Shown: positions 22,722 to 32,932 of the stretch, piece after piece | How the letters are laid out: each line of letters begins with the position of its first letter | Position numbering within the stretch: position 1 is the first letter of the stretch | From: Litorilituus sediminis | Lineage (GTDB): Bacteria > Pseudomonadota > Gammaproteobacteria > Enterobacterales > Alteromonadaceae | Direction: 5' to 3' | NCBI RefSeq assembly: GCF_004295665.1 | Contig: NZ_CP034759.1 | Span: 1,364,001-1,428,000, forward strand | DNA length: 64,000 nucleotides | Program-made: the position numbers and the translations under genes | The notes under the pieces: generated by a model | Seen by the model: the letters and a program-made list of their open reading frames with translations, nothing else | Told to the model about the DNA's origin: nothing | Databases searched by the model: none

Positions 22722-23756
22722 TCATGGCCATACATCAGTACCTGTATTAGTTAAAATAACCGTCGAGGTAAAGAGCAAGCGCCTAAAGTTGTCATTAAAG
22801 GTTATCGGCAAATCTCCTAATTGATAGGTGTTGGTATTTCTATAAGTAATATCAGGTCTTGTACTTCTAGCTAAAACAAAAATTTTTACTGCCAAAATTC
22901 TTCTTCCCCCTGCGCCATTCCATATTGCCTCTGTCATGCCATTGCCCCCATTAACGCCATCAGCAGATACATACATGTCAATGTCACCATAACCAGGCAA
23001 ATTAGGATCAATTGTCGTATCAATCCCATACATAAAGCGAATCATTTCAATCCCATCAATAATAGGAGCAAAAGACATTTGGTTAGTAAGTTGTCCTTGC
23101 ATCAAAACAGGTACTGGATTGCCTCCCTGATCCTCTTCTCGGACATAATATACATGGTGCTGGTATTGCCATACTCGGGCATTATTAATTACTGGCACAG
23201 CACCAGGAGGAAAGATAACCCCTTGACCTTCGTTTGCAACCAAATAAAAATTTCCTGCTGGAGCATTAACTATTGGGTTTCCTAAATTATCAACCAATTC
23301 ATTGGCAACCACTCGCTTGATCTGTATTAAATCAGAGCCTAACTTAGCATCATTAAAACATCCCATGGGGTTGGCAACATCAACCGTTTCTCCCCAGAGC
23401 GCTCTAAATGGTCCAACACCGCCAGGGAAAGTACCATTATTTATTCCCCCCCCATTACATTCGTTCCCCGGAGCCGCAGGCACTGGATTTATAGTACTCT
23501 GGTCAAATACACTTTTAAAATCATCTCCCCAATAGCTTGCTCTTTGCAGATCTTCAGTTAAAACACTAATGGCAAAACGTCCGTTTTCTTGCATTTCACC
23601 ATAGTTTGAAGTTTTACTACTTGTAGATCTAATACCAGCAAAAATAGATACAACTCCTGCGAGCAATACTAAGCCGATGCTTAACGCAATAAAAATTTCA
23701 ACAATGGTGAAACCCTGCTGCTTTCTAGATAACTGTTTCAACGTAACTCTATGCAT
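22722..23756 (-). CDS. pilW: Type IV minor pilin PilW
   Basis: 344 residues. The prepilin site is QQG|FTIVEIFIALSIGLVLLAGVVSIF. ENGRFAISVLTEDLQRASYWGD is the PilW-family block (GspJ-like). The globular region is rich in Gly and Asn and ends with a block for a periplasmic beta domain. It joins PilV, X and E in the priming complex that starts pilus assembly. It lies between pilV and pilX, 32 bases after pilV. Confidence 0.9.
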   Translation of the reverse strand: MHRVTLKQLSRKQQGFTIVEIFIALSIGLVLLAGVVSIFAGIRSTSSKTSNYGEMQENGRFAISVLTEDLQRASYWGDDFKSVFDQSTINPVPAAPGNECNGGGINNGTFPGGVGPFRALWGETVDVANPMGCFNDAKLGSDLIQIKRVVANELVDNLGNPIVNAPAGNFYLVANEGQGVIFPPGAVPVINNARVWQYQHHVYYVREEDQGGNPVPVLMQGQLTNQMSFAPIIDGIEMIRFMYGIDTTIDPNLPGYGDIDMYVSADGVNGGNGMTEAIWNGAGGRRILAVKIFVLARSTRPDITYRNTNTYQLGDLPITFNDNFRRLLFTSTVILTNTGTDVWP

Positions 23757-23788
23757 TTTGCTTCTATTTTTACTTTTAATGACACTAT

Positions 23789-24352
23789 TTAAATAATAAA
23801 CGCCTGAACTAACACCTGCCGACGTTTTCCTTGAGCAGCTGGACCACAGTTTGCATCCTTTGTTGCATCAATAGTCTCAGCTCTGCCTTCCCAACTTACA
23901 ACCACTGTAACATTACTACCTACTACTGTTATACAGCCAGTTGCATTAATTAAACCACCAACTCTATCATTATTGGCACTAAGTACATTACCGCCCATCA
24001 GCGCTAAGTCCCACTCAAACTGATCATTAATTCTTATTTCATTTACAGTACAGTCAACACCGCTATTGTTACATCGCTGATTTGGCTCAAGGTAATTTCC
24101 TTGTCCATAAACTACCCCGTTATCCGCATAATTTGCTAGTGCTGCGGGAGAGTTTGCTCGCATTCTAGAGAGAATATCCTCAGCTAAACTCGAGGCTAAT
24201 GATCTTTGCATAGCATCAAAGCTTGCTTGCTTAGCCATAGCCTGCATACCTACGGCTCCTAGGATACCAGTAACAATAATAACCAAGGCAATCAGCACCT
24301 CAATAAATGTCATACCAGCATTTTTATTTTTAGAATATATAGTATTAGGCAT
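23789..24352 (-). CDS. pilV: Type IV minor pilin PilV
   Basis: 187 residues from MPNTIYSKN; GGGGG lies seven bases before this ATG, so I prefer it to one seven codons upstream. The prepilin site is NAG|MTFIEVLIALVIIVTGILGAVGMQA, with Glu at +5, followed by the PilV (GspI-like) block SLASSLAEDILSRMRAN. Four Cys residues in the globular part could give two disulphides. First gene of the pilV-W-X-Y1-E-tapY2 transcription unit. Confidence 0.9.
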   Translation of the reverse strand: MPNTIYSKNKNAGMTFIEVLIALVIIVTGILGAVGMQAMAKQASFDAMQRSLASSLAEDILSRMRANSPAALANYADNGVVYGQGNYLEPNQRCNNSGVDCTVNEIRINDQFEWDLALMGGNVLSANNDRVGGLINATGCITVVGSNVTVVVSWEGRAETIDATKDANCGPAAQGKRRQVLVQAFII

Positions 24353-24373
24353 AGCAAGCCCCCAAGCGAACAT

Positions 24374-24700
24374 TTATAAGCTCAGTTAATTTACAAGTAA
24401 TATTTTGAGCAAGACTGAAGGAGATTGGTTTAAAAATCGAGAGAAATAAATCAAAAAAGGAATAACTATATACAGTATAACTTTGCTTGAACAACGTTTT
24501 AGAACATAAAATTGAAGTGACCACTTACCTATCCCCCACTTTACCTAAACCATGGTAATTTGCGCTTTTTGCGCACATACTGCTTCCATATCTAATGGGT
24601 AGTACTCAGTTGCCAACCAAAATATCAAACTAATGTACAGCTACTACCCACGATAAAGTTATTTTTCAAAGTAACTTTGAAACCGAAAACTGTACTCTAC
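24374..24700. other. Intergenic region upstream of pilV, with an inverted repeat
   Basis: No gene seen. It must hold the promoter of the minor pilin operon. A 9-bp inverted repeat, TGGGTAGTA (24596-24604) and TACTACCCA (24642-24650), encloses 37 bases; it could be a regulator site or an RNA stem of either strand. Confidence 0.5.
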
Positions 24701-24732
24701 AAAAAAGTGATAAACCTAGCACTTACCACTTT
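24701..24732 (-). terminator. Likely terminator after ispH
   Basis: On the minus strand AAGTGGTAA, 8-base loop, TTTATCACTT and a T6 run; the stem has imperfect pairs. Confidence 0.55.
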
Positions 24733-24757
24733 GATTAAATTTAAAGCTTATTTAAGA

Positions 24758-25687
24758 CTAGCGCAATTCAGCCGGTACTGCAAATACAATACTTTCTTCT
24801 CTGCCTGGGTGTTCTATAACCTCATGACCACCATAAGTTTTTAGTGCTTCAACTACTTGCTTAAATAAGATAGCTGGGGCTGAAGCGCCCGCTGTTACAC
24901 CAACTTTAGCAACATTCTCTAACCACTGGGTTTCAATATCATCCGCAGTATCAATTAAGTAAGCAGTGACTCCCATTTTTGTCGCGACTTCCCTTAGGCG
25001 GTTTGAGTTTGAACTATTTTTTGCCCCGACAACAAGCAATAAATCAACATGTTCAATAATAGAGCGCACTGCATCTTGACGATTTTGTGTGGCATAACAA
25101 ATATCATCTTTACGCGGCCCTTCTATTAACGGGAATTTGGCTCTCAAGGCATCAATAACTTCGGAAGTATCATCAACTGATAACGTTGTTTGGCTGCAAA
25201 AGTATAATTTTTCAGGGTTTTTAACCACTAAATTTTCAACATCTTTAGTCGATTCAACTAAGTAAATACCTGCCGAGTCACTATCATACTGCCCCATAGT
25301 GCCTTCAACTTCAGGGTGGCCTGCATGACCGATTAAAATACATTCTATATTTTTGCGACTAACGCGCGACACTTCCATATGTACTTTAGTCACCAAAGGA
25401 CAGGTTGCATCAAACACTTTTAAGTCTCTGTTTTTTGCCTCTTGACGAACAGCTTTCGAGACACCGTGAGCACTAAAAATTACAGTGCTATCATCTGGTA
25501 CTTCATCAAGTTCATCAACAAACACCGCACCACGCTCTTTTAGCCCATCAACAACAAACTTATTATGGACAACTTCATGGCGAACATAAATGGGAGCACC
25601 AAAAAGATCTAATGCACGATCAACAATACTAATAGCTCTATCTACACCAGCACAAAAGCCTCTTGGATTCGCTAAAATAATTTCCAT
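24758..25687 (-). CDS. ispH: 4-hydroxy-3-methylbut-2-enyl diphosphate reductase IspH
   Basis: 309 residues. It performs the last step of the non-mevalonate isoprenoid pathway, making IPP and DMAPP with a [4Fe-4S] cluster. The cluster ligands are Cys12 ([10 protein letters not shown]), the central Cys in FDATCPLV and the later Cys in DDICYATQ. The conserved VRHEVVHNK and FSAHGVS motifs are present. Last gene of ribF-ileS-lspA-fkpB-ispH, an order shared with E. coli. Confidence 0.97.
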   Translation of the reverse strand: MEIILANPRGFCAGVDRAISIVDRALDLFGAPIYVRHEVVHNKFVVDGLKERGAVFVDELDEVPDDSTVIFSAHGVSKAVRQEAKNRDLKVFDATCPLVTKVHMEVSRVSRKNIECILIGHAGHPEVEGTMGQYDSDSAGIYLVESTKDVENLVVKNPEKLYFCSQTTLSVDDTSEVIDALRAKFPLIEGPRKDDICYATQNRQDAVRSIIEHVDLLLVVGAKNSSNSNRLREVATKMGVTAYLIDTADDIETQWLENVAKVGVTAGASAPAILFKQVVEALKTYGGHEVIEHPGREESIVFAVPAELR

Positions 25688-25726
25688 AATAAAATACCAC
25701 TACCTAAATAAGTTTGCTTAACTAAA

Positions 25727-26164
25727 CTATAAAATTTCAACAATGTCGATGACAAAAGTAACTGCTTGGCCAGCCAACGGGTGATTAAAATCAACGGTAA
25801 CTGAGTGGCCTGATACTTCAGTAATGATACCTGGCAGCTCACCGCCTGGTTGGCTAAAAGTTATAATATTGCCAACTTCTGCAGGAACTTCTGCTGTAAA
25901 CTTATCTTTATCCATATAATGGATATTATCAGGATTTGACTCACCAAAGGCATCGACCGCTTCTAAGGTAAACTCTTTTGACTCACCCGCTGCCATACCT
26001 AATAAGTTTGCTTCAAATGCTTTAGAAATACTGTTATCACCTATAACAATTTTAGCAGGTTTGTTATTAACTTTAGTGCTATCAGCTGCAGAGCCATCAC
26101 TAAGCTTCATGGTAATATGCACTAATATGCTAGAATCATTTTCAACTAATTTATTATCAGTCAT
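25727..26164 (-). CDS. fkpB: FKBP-type peptidyl-prolyl isomerase FkpB (SlpA)
   Basis: 145 residues, SlyD-like two-domain FKBP without the His-rich metal tail. The core motifs SISKAFEANLLGMAAGE, then an inserted flap (IF) domain (about 70-120), then NHPLAGQAVTFVIDI. The cytosolic isomerase/chaperone sits between lspA and ispH as in E. coli. The start codon overlaps the lspA stop by one base (TAATG), indicating translational coupling. Confidence 0.94.
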   Translation of the reverse strand: MTDNKLVENDSSILVHITMKLSDGSAADSTKVNNKPAKIVIGDNSISKAFEANLLGMAAGESKEFTLEAVDAFGESNPDNIHYMDKDKFTAEVPAEVGNIITFSQPGGELPGIITEVSGHSVTVDFNHPLAGQAVTFVIDIVEIL

Positions 26165-26676
26165 TATTCACTTACCTTTGTCTCTTTACCTTTACGTGCT
26201 TCTTCACGAAAAGAGTCTAAAATCATCAACGCAGCACCAATAAATATCATAGAGTCTGCAATATTAAAGGCAGGGAAATGATAACCCGCCCAATGAAAGT
26301 CTAGAAAATCGATTACATAGCCAAATAAAGCACGATCAATCAAATTACCTAAAGCCCCACTTAACATCAAGGCTAATGCTAAACCAAGCAAGGTTTGCTG
26401 CTTTGGCGTTTTACACATCCAAACAATAAATATAATGCTAGCGACTGTGGCAATAACAGTAAAAAACCAGCGTTGCCAACCACCTTGATCAGCTAGAAAG
26501 CTAAATGCGGCTCCGGGGTTATGAACATAGGTTAAATTAAAAAATGGCAGCACATTAATTGATTCATATAAATCAAAACTACCAGCAACCCAATGTTTTG
26601 TTATTTGATCAACAAGCAAGCACACCAGTGTTAACCACCACCAGCGCATTGCACTATCAGAAATGAATTTACTCAA
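26164..26676 (-). CDS. lspA: Lipoprotein signal peptidase LspA
   Basis: 170 residues with four transmembrane helices. The catalytic aspartates lie in GNLIDR and FNIADS, as in signal peptidase II. It removes the signal peptides of diacylglyceryl-modified prolipoproteins at the inner membrane; BamD and the lipoproteins of this window are likely substrates. It sits between ileS and fkpB in the conserved order. Confidence 0.97.
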   Translation of the reverse strand: MSKFISDSAMRWWWLTLVCLLVDQITKHWVAGSFDLYESINVLPFFNLTYVHNPGAAFSFLADQGGWQRWFFTVIATVASIIFIVWMCKTPKQQTLLGLALALMLSGALGNLIDRALFGYVIDFLDFHWAGYHFPAFNIADSMIFIGAALMILDSFREEARKGKETKVSE

Positions 26677-26742
26677 GGTTATTTTCTCGCCTATAAGTTA
26701 AACAAGTCGCCCTACAAACAAAGTAAAGCGACTTAAGAAAGA

Positions 26743-29586
26743 TTAGGCGAACTTGCGCTCTTCACCATCGCCTTCAACATTGGTTACACAACGGCCACAT
26801 AGATCTTTATAAGTTTCATTGTCACCAATATCTTCAGTTACATGCCAGCAACGCTCACACTTTTCACCTGAAGCCGCAGTAACTTTAACAGCTAAGCCGT
26901 CAATATCCGTAGCCATAGCACCTTCTGGAGCACTTTCAACTGAGTCAAGCACCTGAATTGTTGCTTTAGAAGTGATCAAAACAAAGCGTAATTCATCTTC
27001 TAACTTAGCTAAGTCATCAGCAAGCTTAGCATTACAATAAAGTGTGACTTCCGCTTCTAATGCTTTGCCTACAACTTTGTCTTTACGCGCTAGCTCTAAT
27101 GCACGGTTAACTTCACCACGCACCAATAACAGCTGATTCCAATAATCGTTATCAAGGGCTACATCATCAGAAATTTTCGCTAAGCCATCAAACCATACAC
27201 CAGTAAAGACAAACTCTTCTCTTGCCTCTCCTGCTGGAGCTGGTAACGCCTGCCAAATTTCCTGAGCAGTAAAAGATAAAATAGGCGCCATCCAGCGTGT
27301 CATCGCTTCGGCAATTAAATACATAGCCGTTTGACAAGAGCGACGCGCATTACTGTCACTTTTCGCTGTATACTGTCTGTCCTTGATGATATCTAAGTAG
27401 AAACCACCTAACTCTGTTGTACAGAAGTTCATTAGCTTATGCACAACCACATGGAATTCATACTCATCGTATGCTTGAACAATTTCTTCTTGTAGACGAG
27501 CAGCTTTATCAACTACCCAACGATCAAGTGCCACCATGTCATCTAATGCAACTGAGTGTTGTGCTGGCTCAAAACCGTTTAAGTTAGATAATAAGAAACG
27601 TGAAGTATTACGGATACGACGATAAGCATCAGCTTGACGCTTAAATATCTCATCTGACACAGTAATTTCTTGCGTATAGTTAACTGATGCAGTCCATAAA
27701 CGTAAAATATCCGCACCTAAATTATTGGTAATTTGTGATGGTGTGACCACATTACCTAACGATTTAGACATCTTATGACCATTTACATCAACAGTGAAAC
27801 CATGAGTAAGCACTTGCTTATATGGTGCCTTACCTGTCATAGCAACAGATGACATCATTGACGACATAAACCAACCACGATGTTGATCTGAGCCTTCAAG
27901 GTATAAATCAGCAATTCCGTCAAACTCTTCTCTCGCGTTTACTACAGAGTAATGAGTTGTACCAGAATCAAACCACACATCTAAGGTATCAGGTACTTTG
28001 ATAAACTCTTTGGCATCATCACCAATTAATTCACTTGCTTCTAAATCAAACCACGCTTGAATACCCGACTGTTCAACACGTTTTGCGACTTCTTCAATCA
28101 GCTCAATGCTGCGAGGGTGAAGTGCGCCTGTATCTTTATGAATAAATAATGCAATGGGTACACCCCAGGTACGTTGGCGTGAAATACACCAATCAGGACG
28201 CCCTTCCACCATAGACTCAATGCGGCTTTGCCCCCAATCTGGAATCCATTGCGTTTTTTCAATTTCTTTTAATGAGTCAGCACGTAAGTCTTTCTTATCC
28301 ATGCTAACGAACCACTGCGGCGTAGCGCGGAAAATAATCGGTGTTTTATGGCGCCAGCAATGTGGATATGAATGTTCAAAGGCATGATGATGAATCAAGG
28401 CACCTCTTTCTTTTAAAACTTCAACAACACTAGTATTGGCTTTAAAGACATGTTGACCTGCAAATAATGGCGTATCTTCTAAGTAAACACCATTAGCGCC
28501 AACAGGGTTAGCAACTTCTAAATCATATTCTTTACCAACAACAAAATCGTCGACACCATGACCTGGCGCGGTATGCACGCAACCAGTACCTGAATCTGTA
28601 GTAACATGCTCACCTAAAATAACCGGTACGGTAAAGTCATAAAATGGATGCTGTGCTTGCACTAACTCAAGATCGGCACCTTTACAAAAGCCAAGTGCAT
28701 GGTATTTATCAATACCGAATCTATCCATACAACTGCTAACTAAATCAGAAGCAAGTATTAAGCGTTGCTTACCTTGCTCACCCTCACATTGAACTAAAGT
28801 GTACTCAACCTCAGGGTGTACTGAAATAGCGCGGTTTGCAGGTAATGTCCACGGCGTTGTTGTCCAAATAACTAAACCAATTTCGCCTTCACCTTGATGA
28901 TTTTCTGGGTGTGAGAACTTACTTGCTACAGCATCATCAGCAACAAACTTAACGTCGATGGCAGGCGATTGTTTGTCTTTATATTCCACTTCAGCTTCAG
29001 CTAAAGCACTACCACAATCTGTACACCAATGCACAGGTTTAAAGCCTTGCTGTAAGTGACCATTTTCAGCGATTTTGCCTAAAGCTCGGATAATATTAGC
29101 TTCAGTATCAAAATCCATGGTTAAATAAGGCTTTTCCCAATCAGCAAAAATACCTAAACGTTTAAAGTCTTCACGCTGACCGTCTACTTGCTTGATAGCA
29201 TAGTCACGACATTTTTGACGAAATTCCGCAGCTGAAACTTTATGGCCTGGTTTACCCACCTTTTTCTCAACCATAAGCTCAATTGGTAAACCATGACAAT
29301 CCCAACCTGGTACATAAGGGGCATTGAAATCAGACAGTGTTTTCGATTTAACAATAATATCTTTTAAAATTTTATTAACCGCATGACCTAAATGAATATT
29401 ACCGTTCGCATATGGAGGGCCATCATGCAAAATAAATGACTTTTTCCCTTTCTTTGCAGCACGAATTTTGCCGTAAAGATCTTTACTAGCCCAATCTTTG
29501 AGCATGTTAGGTTCACGGTTTGCCATATTACCTTTCATGGCAAACGAAGTTGCTGGTAAATTGAGGGTATGTTTGTAATCACTCAT
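26743..29586 (-). CDS. ileS: Isoleucyl-tRNA synthetase IleS
   Basis: 947 residues, class I synthetase of bacterial type 1. The HIGH-type motif is in [12 protein letters not shown] (about 58-69), the KMSKS loop in [11 protein letters not shown] (about 602), and the editing CP1 domain lies between. A C-terminal zinc site has CERCW and CGRCV motifs. It charges tRNA-Ile and hydrolyses Val-tRNA-Ile in the cytosol. Followed by lspA after 66 bases. Confidence 0.97.
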   Translation of the reverse strand: MSDYKHTLNLPATSFAMKGNMANREPNMLKDWASKDLYGKIRAAKKGKKSFILHDGPPYANGNIHLGHAVNKILKDIIVKSKTLSDFNAPYVPGWDCHGLPIELMVEKKVGKPGHKVSAAEFRQKCRDYAIKQVDGQREDFKRLGIFADWEKPYLTMDFDTEANIIRALGKIAENGHLQQGFKPVHWCTDCGSALAEAEVEYKDKQSPAIDVKFVADDAVASKFSHPENHQGEGEIGLVIWTTTPWTLPANRAISVHPEVEYTLVQCEGEQGKQRLILASDLVSSCMDRFGIDKYHALGFCKGADLELVQAQHPFYDFTVPVILGEHVTTDSGTGCVHTAPGHGVDDFVVGKEYDLEVANPVGANGVYLEDTPLFAGQHVFKANTSVVEVLKERGALIHHHAFEHSYPHCWRHKTPIIFRATPQWFVSMDKKDLRADSLKEIEKTQWIPDWGQSRIESMVEGRPDWCISRQRTWGVPIALFIHKDTGALHPRSIELIEEVAKRVEQSGIQAWFDLEASELIGDDAKEFIKVPDTLDVWFDSGTTHYSVVNAREEFDGIADLYLEGSDQHRGWFMSSMMSSVAMTGKAPYKQVLTHGFTVDVNGHKMSKSLGNVVTPSQITNNLGADILRLWTASVNYTQEITVSDEIFKRQADAYRRIRNTSRFLLSNLNGFEPAQHSVALDDMVALDRWVVDKAARLQEEIVQAYDEYEFHVVVHKLMNFCTTELGGFYLDIIKDRQYTAKSDSNARRSCQTAMYLIAEAMTRWMAPILSFTAQEIWQALPAPAGEAREEFVFTGVWFDGLAKISDDVALDNDYWNQLLLVRGEVNRALELARKDKVVGKALEAEVTLYCNAKLADDLAKLEDELRFVLITSKATIQVLDSVESAPEGAMATDIDGLAVKVTAASGEKCERCWHVTEDIGDNETYKDLCGRCVTNVEGDGEERKFA

Positions 29587-29681
29587 TTAAATCATTATCC
29601 GTTAATGTTGGATTGCAAGCCTATGGTTACAATCAAATTGAATACCTTATCGGTATATTTTTAAAACTTATCGTTATTTTA

Positions 29682-30602
29682 TTACTTCAATATTAATTTA
29701 GCTTGCTCACTATCAGCAGCGATTTGCTCTGTTAATGCTGCTAAGGTATCAAACTTCATAATATTGCGTATTTTTTTCTTAATAATTACTTCAATGCATT
29801 GCCCATAAAGCTCAGCATCAAAATCAAAAATATGTACTTCAAGCTGTTGACGTAAACCGGCAACAGTTGGTCTGGCACCAATATTAGCCACACCTGAAAA
29901 TTGCCCTAAGCTAGTATTCACTTTAACGGCAAAAACACCACTTAGCGGTGAAACACGGCGCTTTAATAAAACATTCGCCGTCGGAAAACCTAACTGCCTG
30001 CCTCGTTTGTCACCATGAAAAACCTTACCAACAATAGAGTATTCTCGGCCAAGCATGCTGGTAGCTTCAGACAAGTTATCCTGCTCAAGCGCTTTACGTA
30101 TTTCTGTGCTACTGATTCGACAATCTGACAGTTTATAACTTGCCGTATCAGTCACACCAAAGTTAAAGACCTTGCCCGCCTCAGATAACATGGCAAAATT
30201 GCCGGTGCGATTTTTACCAAAATGAAAATCATCACCAACAATTAAGTGCTTTATACCCAGTTTCTCAACTAACAAGTGCTCAATAAACTGTTCAGCACTT
30301 TGGTTAGCAAATTTTCGGGTAAAGTTCACACAAATTAAACGCTCTACACCAAGCTTTTCTAATAAACCGTATTTATCACGCAGTCGACACAGCCTTGCTG
30401 GCGCAGTATCAGGAGAAAAAAGCTCTTGCGGTTGCGGCTCAAATACCAAGACTGCTGGCACACAATTTAAGGTGCGCGCTTTATTAACCAGAGCCTGAAT
30501 CACTCGCTGATGCCCTAAATGAACACCATCAAAGTTACCTATTGTAAGTACACAACCATGATCTTTAGCACGAATATTGTGTATACCGCGAACTAACTGC
30601 AT
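29682..30602 (-). CDS. ribF: Bifunctional riboflavin kinase / FAD synthetase RibF
   Basis: 306 residues. The N-terminal nucleotidyltransferase domain has TIGNFDGVHLGHQ (about 21-33) and SSTEIRKAL. The C-terminal kinase domain has GRQLGFPTANV. It converts riboflavin to FMN and FAD in the cytosol. It sits between murJ and ileS, 90 bases after murJ. Confidence 0.96.
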   Translation of the reverse strand: MQLVRGIHNIRAKDHGCVLTIGNFDGVHLGHQRVIQALVNKARTLNCVPAVLVFEPQPQELFSPDTAPARLCRLRDKYGLLEKLGVERLICVNFTRKFANQSAEQFIEHLLVEKLGIKHLIVGDDFHFGKNRTGNFAMLSEAGKVFNFGVTDTASYKLSDCRISSTEIRKALEQDNLSEATSMLGREYSIVGKVFHGDKRGRQLGFPTANVLLKRRVSPLSGVFAVKVNTSLGQFSGVANIGARPTVAGLRQQLEVHIFDFDAELYGQCIEVIIKKKIRNIMKFDTLAALTEQIAADSEQAKLILK

Positions 30603-30692
30603 TAAATTACTAGATCCTAAATAAGGCGTCGAACAAGCATGATAAATTAAATCGCCGAATTATATACCAGTGCGCGCTAATAATCAGTAGTT

Positions 30693-32297
30693 CTATGACG
30701 ATATTTCTGGAATATTTTCTGCTTTTTCAACCTTAAAATCTTTCATTCTAATACCAAGCACGAAAATCATAAGGAAATAGCTGATACAACCTAAAGTGAT
30801 ACATAATACTAATTGTTGTATTTGCTTGAAAAAGCCCATGGCTAACCAATCAGAAAATACTGGAGATGTTAGGTACACTACTAACGCCATAACAGCAGCC
30901 GAGAGCACTAGTTTAGCAATAAATATCTTAGTTGCCGTTGATAGCTGAAATACCTCGTCCGCCTTTAACGCTCGATACAACAAAAAAGCATTTAATGTCG
31001 CAGATAAAGTTGTCGCCAACGCCAAACCGACATAACCTAAAAACGGCGCTAGCATTAAATTAAATGCCATATTAGCCACCATAGCCTTAATGCCAATTTT
31101 TACTGGCGTTTTTGTATCTTGCCTAGCGTAAAAACCCGGTGCTAACACTTTGATAAACATAAAACTTAATAAGCCGGATAAATAAGCAAATAGGGCAAAA
31201 GAAACTTGTAGAACATCTTGCTCACTAAACTCTCCGCGCATAAATAACACCATGATAATTGGCTGTGCTAAAACCATTAAACCAGCCAGTGCAGGCCAAC
31301 CAAATAAACTAATAACGCGAATTCCCCAATCAAGCGTAGCACTAAATTCATGTAGGCTTTGCTTGGCATGCAGCTTAGATAAACTCGGCAGAACTACCGT
31401 AGCAATACCAATACCGAATAACCCTAAAGGAAATTCCAACAACCTATCGGCATAATAAAGCCAGCTAATTGAGCCAGTAACTAAAAAGCTAGCAATTAAG
31501 GTATCTAATAACAAGTTGATTTGCGTTACAGAAACACCAAACAAGGCTGGAACGATCAATTTACGTACTTTAGTAACACCCTTGCTATGCCAAGCCCAAG
31601 TAGGCTTAACTAAAACACCTGCTCGATAAAGAAACGGTAATTGAAAAATAAACTGAACCAGGCCCCCTAAAAATACCCCCCAAGCGAGCGCATGAGCCGG
31701 GCTTTGCGTAAAATCAGCACCATAAATTGCCATTAATATAATGGCAATATTAAGTAAAACTGGCGTAAATGCGGCAACAGCAAATCGTCCTAAGGTATTT
31801 AGCACTGCGCCTGATAAGGCAGCAAAACTGATAAACCATAAATAAGGAAAGGTAATTTTTAATAAATTAGCGGCTAAATCAAACTTCTGCGCTGCAGAAC
31901 CATCATTTAACCAATCAACAAACCAGCCAAAGCCAAATAACATAACAAAAACGGGTGAGGCTATCATACCGAACAAGGTCACTAAGGTGACTATCACACC
32001 AAGCGTGCCCGAAACTTGCGCGATTAGCCTTCTAGTTTCTGCTAACTGATGCTCATTCACGCTTTCATCTTTCGTATGATACTCACTTAATACCGGAACA
32101 AAGGCTTGAGCAAAGGCGCCTTCAGCAAAAAGTCGGCGCAAAAAATTGGGTATTTTATTCGCAAATAAAAATACATCGGCCATAAAGCCCGCGCCCATAA
32201 CATTGGCAATAACCACATCCCTGACTAAACCAAGCACACGAGAAATCAATGTCATCGCACTGACAATAATGCCTGACTTAATTAACTTTTTACTCAA
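30693..32297 (-). CDS. murJ: Lipid II flippase MurJ
   Basis: 534 residues with about 14 transmembrane segments of the MOP superfamily. The family block GLVRDVVIANVMGAGFMADVF at the N-terminus, and RRLFAEGAFAQAFVPVLSEY with the essential Arg cluster, are intact. It exports lipid II across the inner membrane for peptidoglycan synthesis. It heads the ribF-ileS set and diverges from rpsT. Confidence 0.96.
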   Translation of the reverse strand: MSKKLIKSGIIVSAMTLISRVLGLVRDVVIANVMGAGFMADVFLFANKIPNFLRRLFAEGAFAQAFVPVLSEYHTKDESVNEHQLAETRRLIAQVSGTLGVIVTLVTLFGMIASPVFVMLFGFGWFVDWLNDGSAAQKFDLAANLLKITFPYLWFISFAALSGAVLNTLGRFAVAAFTPVLLNIAIILMAIYGADFTQSPAHALAWGVFLGGLVQFIFQLPFLYRAGVLVKPTWAWHSKGVTKVRKLIVPALFGVSVTQINLLLDTLIASFLVTGSISWLYYADRLLEFPLGLFGIGIATVVLPSLSKLHAKQSLHEFSATLDWGIRVISLFGWPALAGLMVLAQPIIMVLFMRGEFSEQDVLQVSFALFAYLSGLLSFMFIKVLAPGFYARQDTKTPVKIGIKAMVANMAFNLMLAPFLGYVGLALATTLSATLNAFLLYRALKADEVFQLSTATKIFIAKLVLSAAVMALVVYLTSPVFSDWLAMGFFKQIQQLVLCITLGCISYFLMIFVLGIRMKDFKVEKAENIPEISS

Positions 32298-32444
32298 AAA
32301 TTAATCCTTAACCTGAAAAAGACAAATAAAATACTATTATGTAATGATTTTACCTATTTAAACAATGTATACTTAGTCCTGTTCACAACATCACATAACA
32401 AATTTCTATTTAATGGCTTTTTTTCGTTAAAGCAATTAAAACGT

Positions 32445-32473
32445 TTGACAAACAGCTAAAAAAAAGGCATATT
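32445..32473 (+). promoter_or_regulatory. Candidate sigma-70 promoter of rpsT
   Basis: TTGACA (32445-32450), 17-base spacer, CATATT (32468-32473), followed by a GC-rich stretch (TCGTCGCC) that could be a discriminator under stringent control. Confidence 0.6.
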
Positions 32474-32522
32474 TCGTCGCCTTAAATTTAAGCTATACAA
32501 CTATATTTTTTAGGAGTTCACC

Positions 32523-32783
32523 TTGGCTAACTCAAAGCAAGCTAAGAAGCGCGCAGTACAATCTGAAAAGCGCCGTCAACATAACGCAAGCCGTCGCTCA
32601 ATGATGCGCACTTTAATCAAAAAAGTAATCGCAGCTATTGAAGCCGGTGACAAAGAAGTTGCAACAAAAGAATTTGCAGCTGCAACACCAATTTTAGACC
32701 GTTACGCAAGCAAGGGTCTTATCCATAAAAACAAAGCTGCTCGTAGTAAGAGCCGTTTAAACGCTGCTATCAAAGCGCTTTAA
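32523..32783 (+). CDS. rpsT: Small ribosomal subunit protein bS20
   Basis: 86 residues of basic, helical S20: [19 protein letters not shown] at the start, LNAAIKAL at the end. The start codon is TTG (32523-32525) with AGGAG upstream. E. coli rpsT also starts with UUG, which is linked to its translational autoregulation. Divergent from murJ. Confidence 0.97.
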   Translation: MANSKQAKKRAVQSEKRRQHNASRRSMMRTLIKKVIAAIEAGDKEVATKEFAAATPILDRYASKGLIHKNKAARSKSRLNAAIKAL

Positions 32784-32808
32784 TCTTCGTTTTTATTAAA
32801 GATATTTA

Positions 32809-32836
32809 AAAACCAGCTAACTAGCTGGTTTTTTTA
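32809..32836 (+). terminator. Rho-independent terminator of rpsT
   Basis: AACCAGCT, 4-base loop, AGCTGGTT followed by T6. Confidence 0.9.
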
Positions 32837-32932
32837 TGCGCCATATTCAGTGCCATTGTTTTCTCCAAGCGAGTATTGCGCTCTAAGCAAAAATCCCATA
32901 GTCTCTAGCCACCTAACTAACAGAGACATGTC

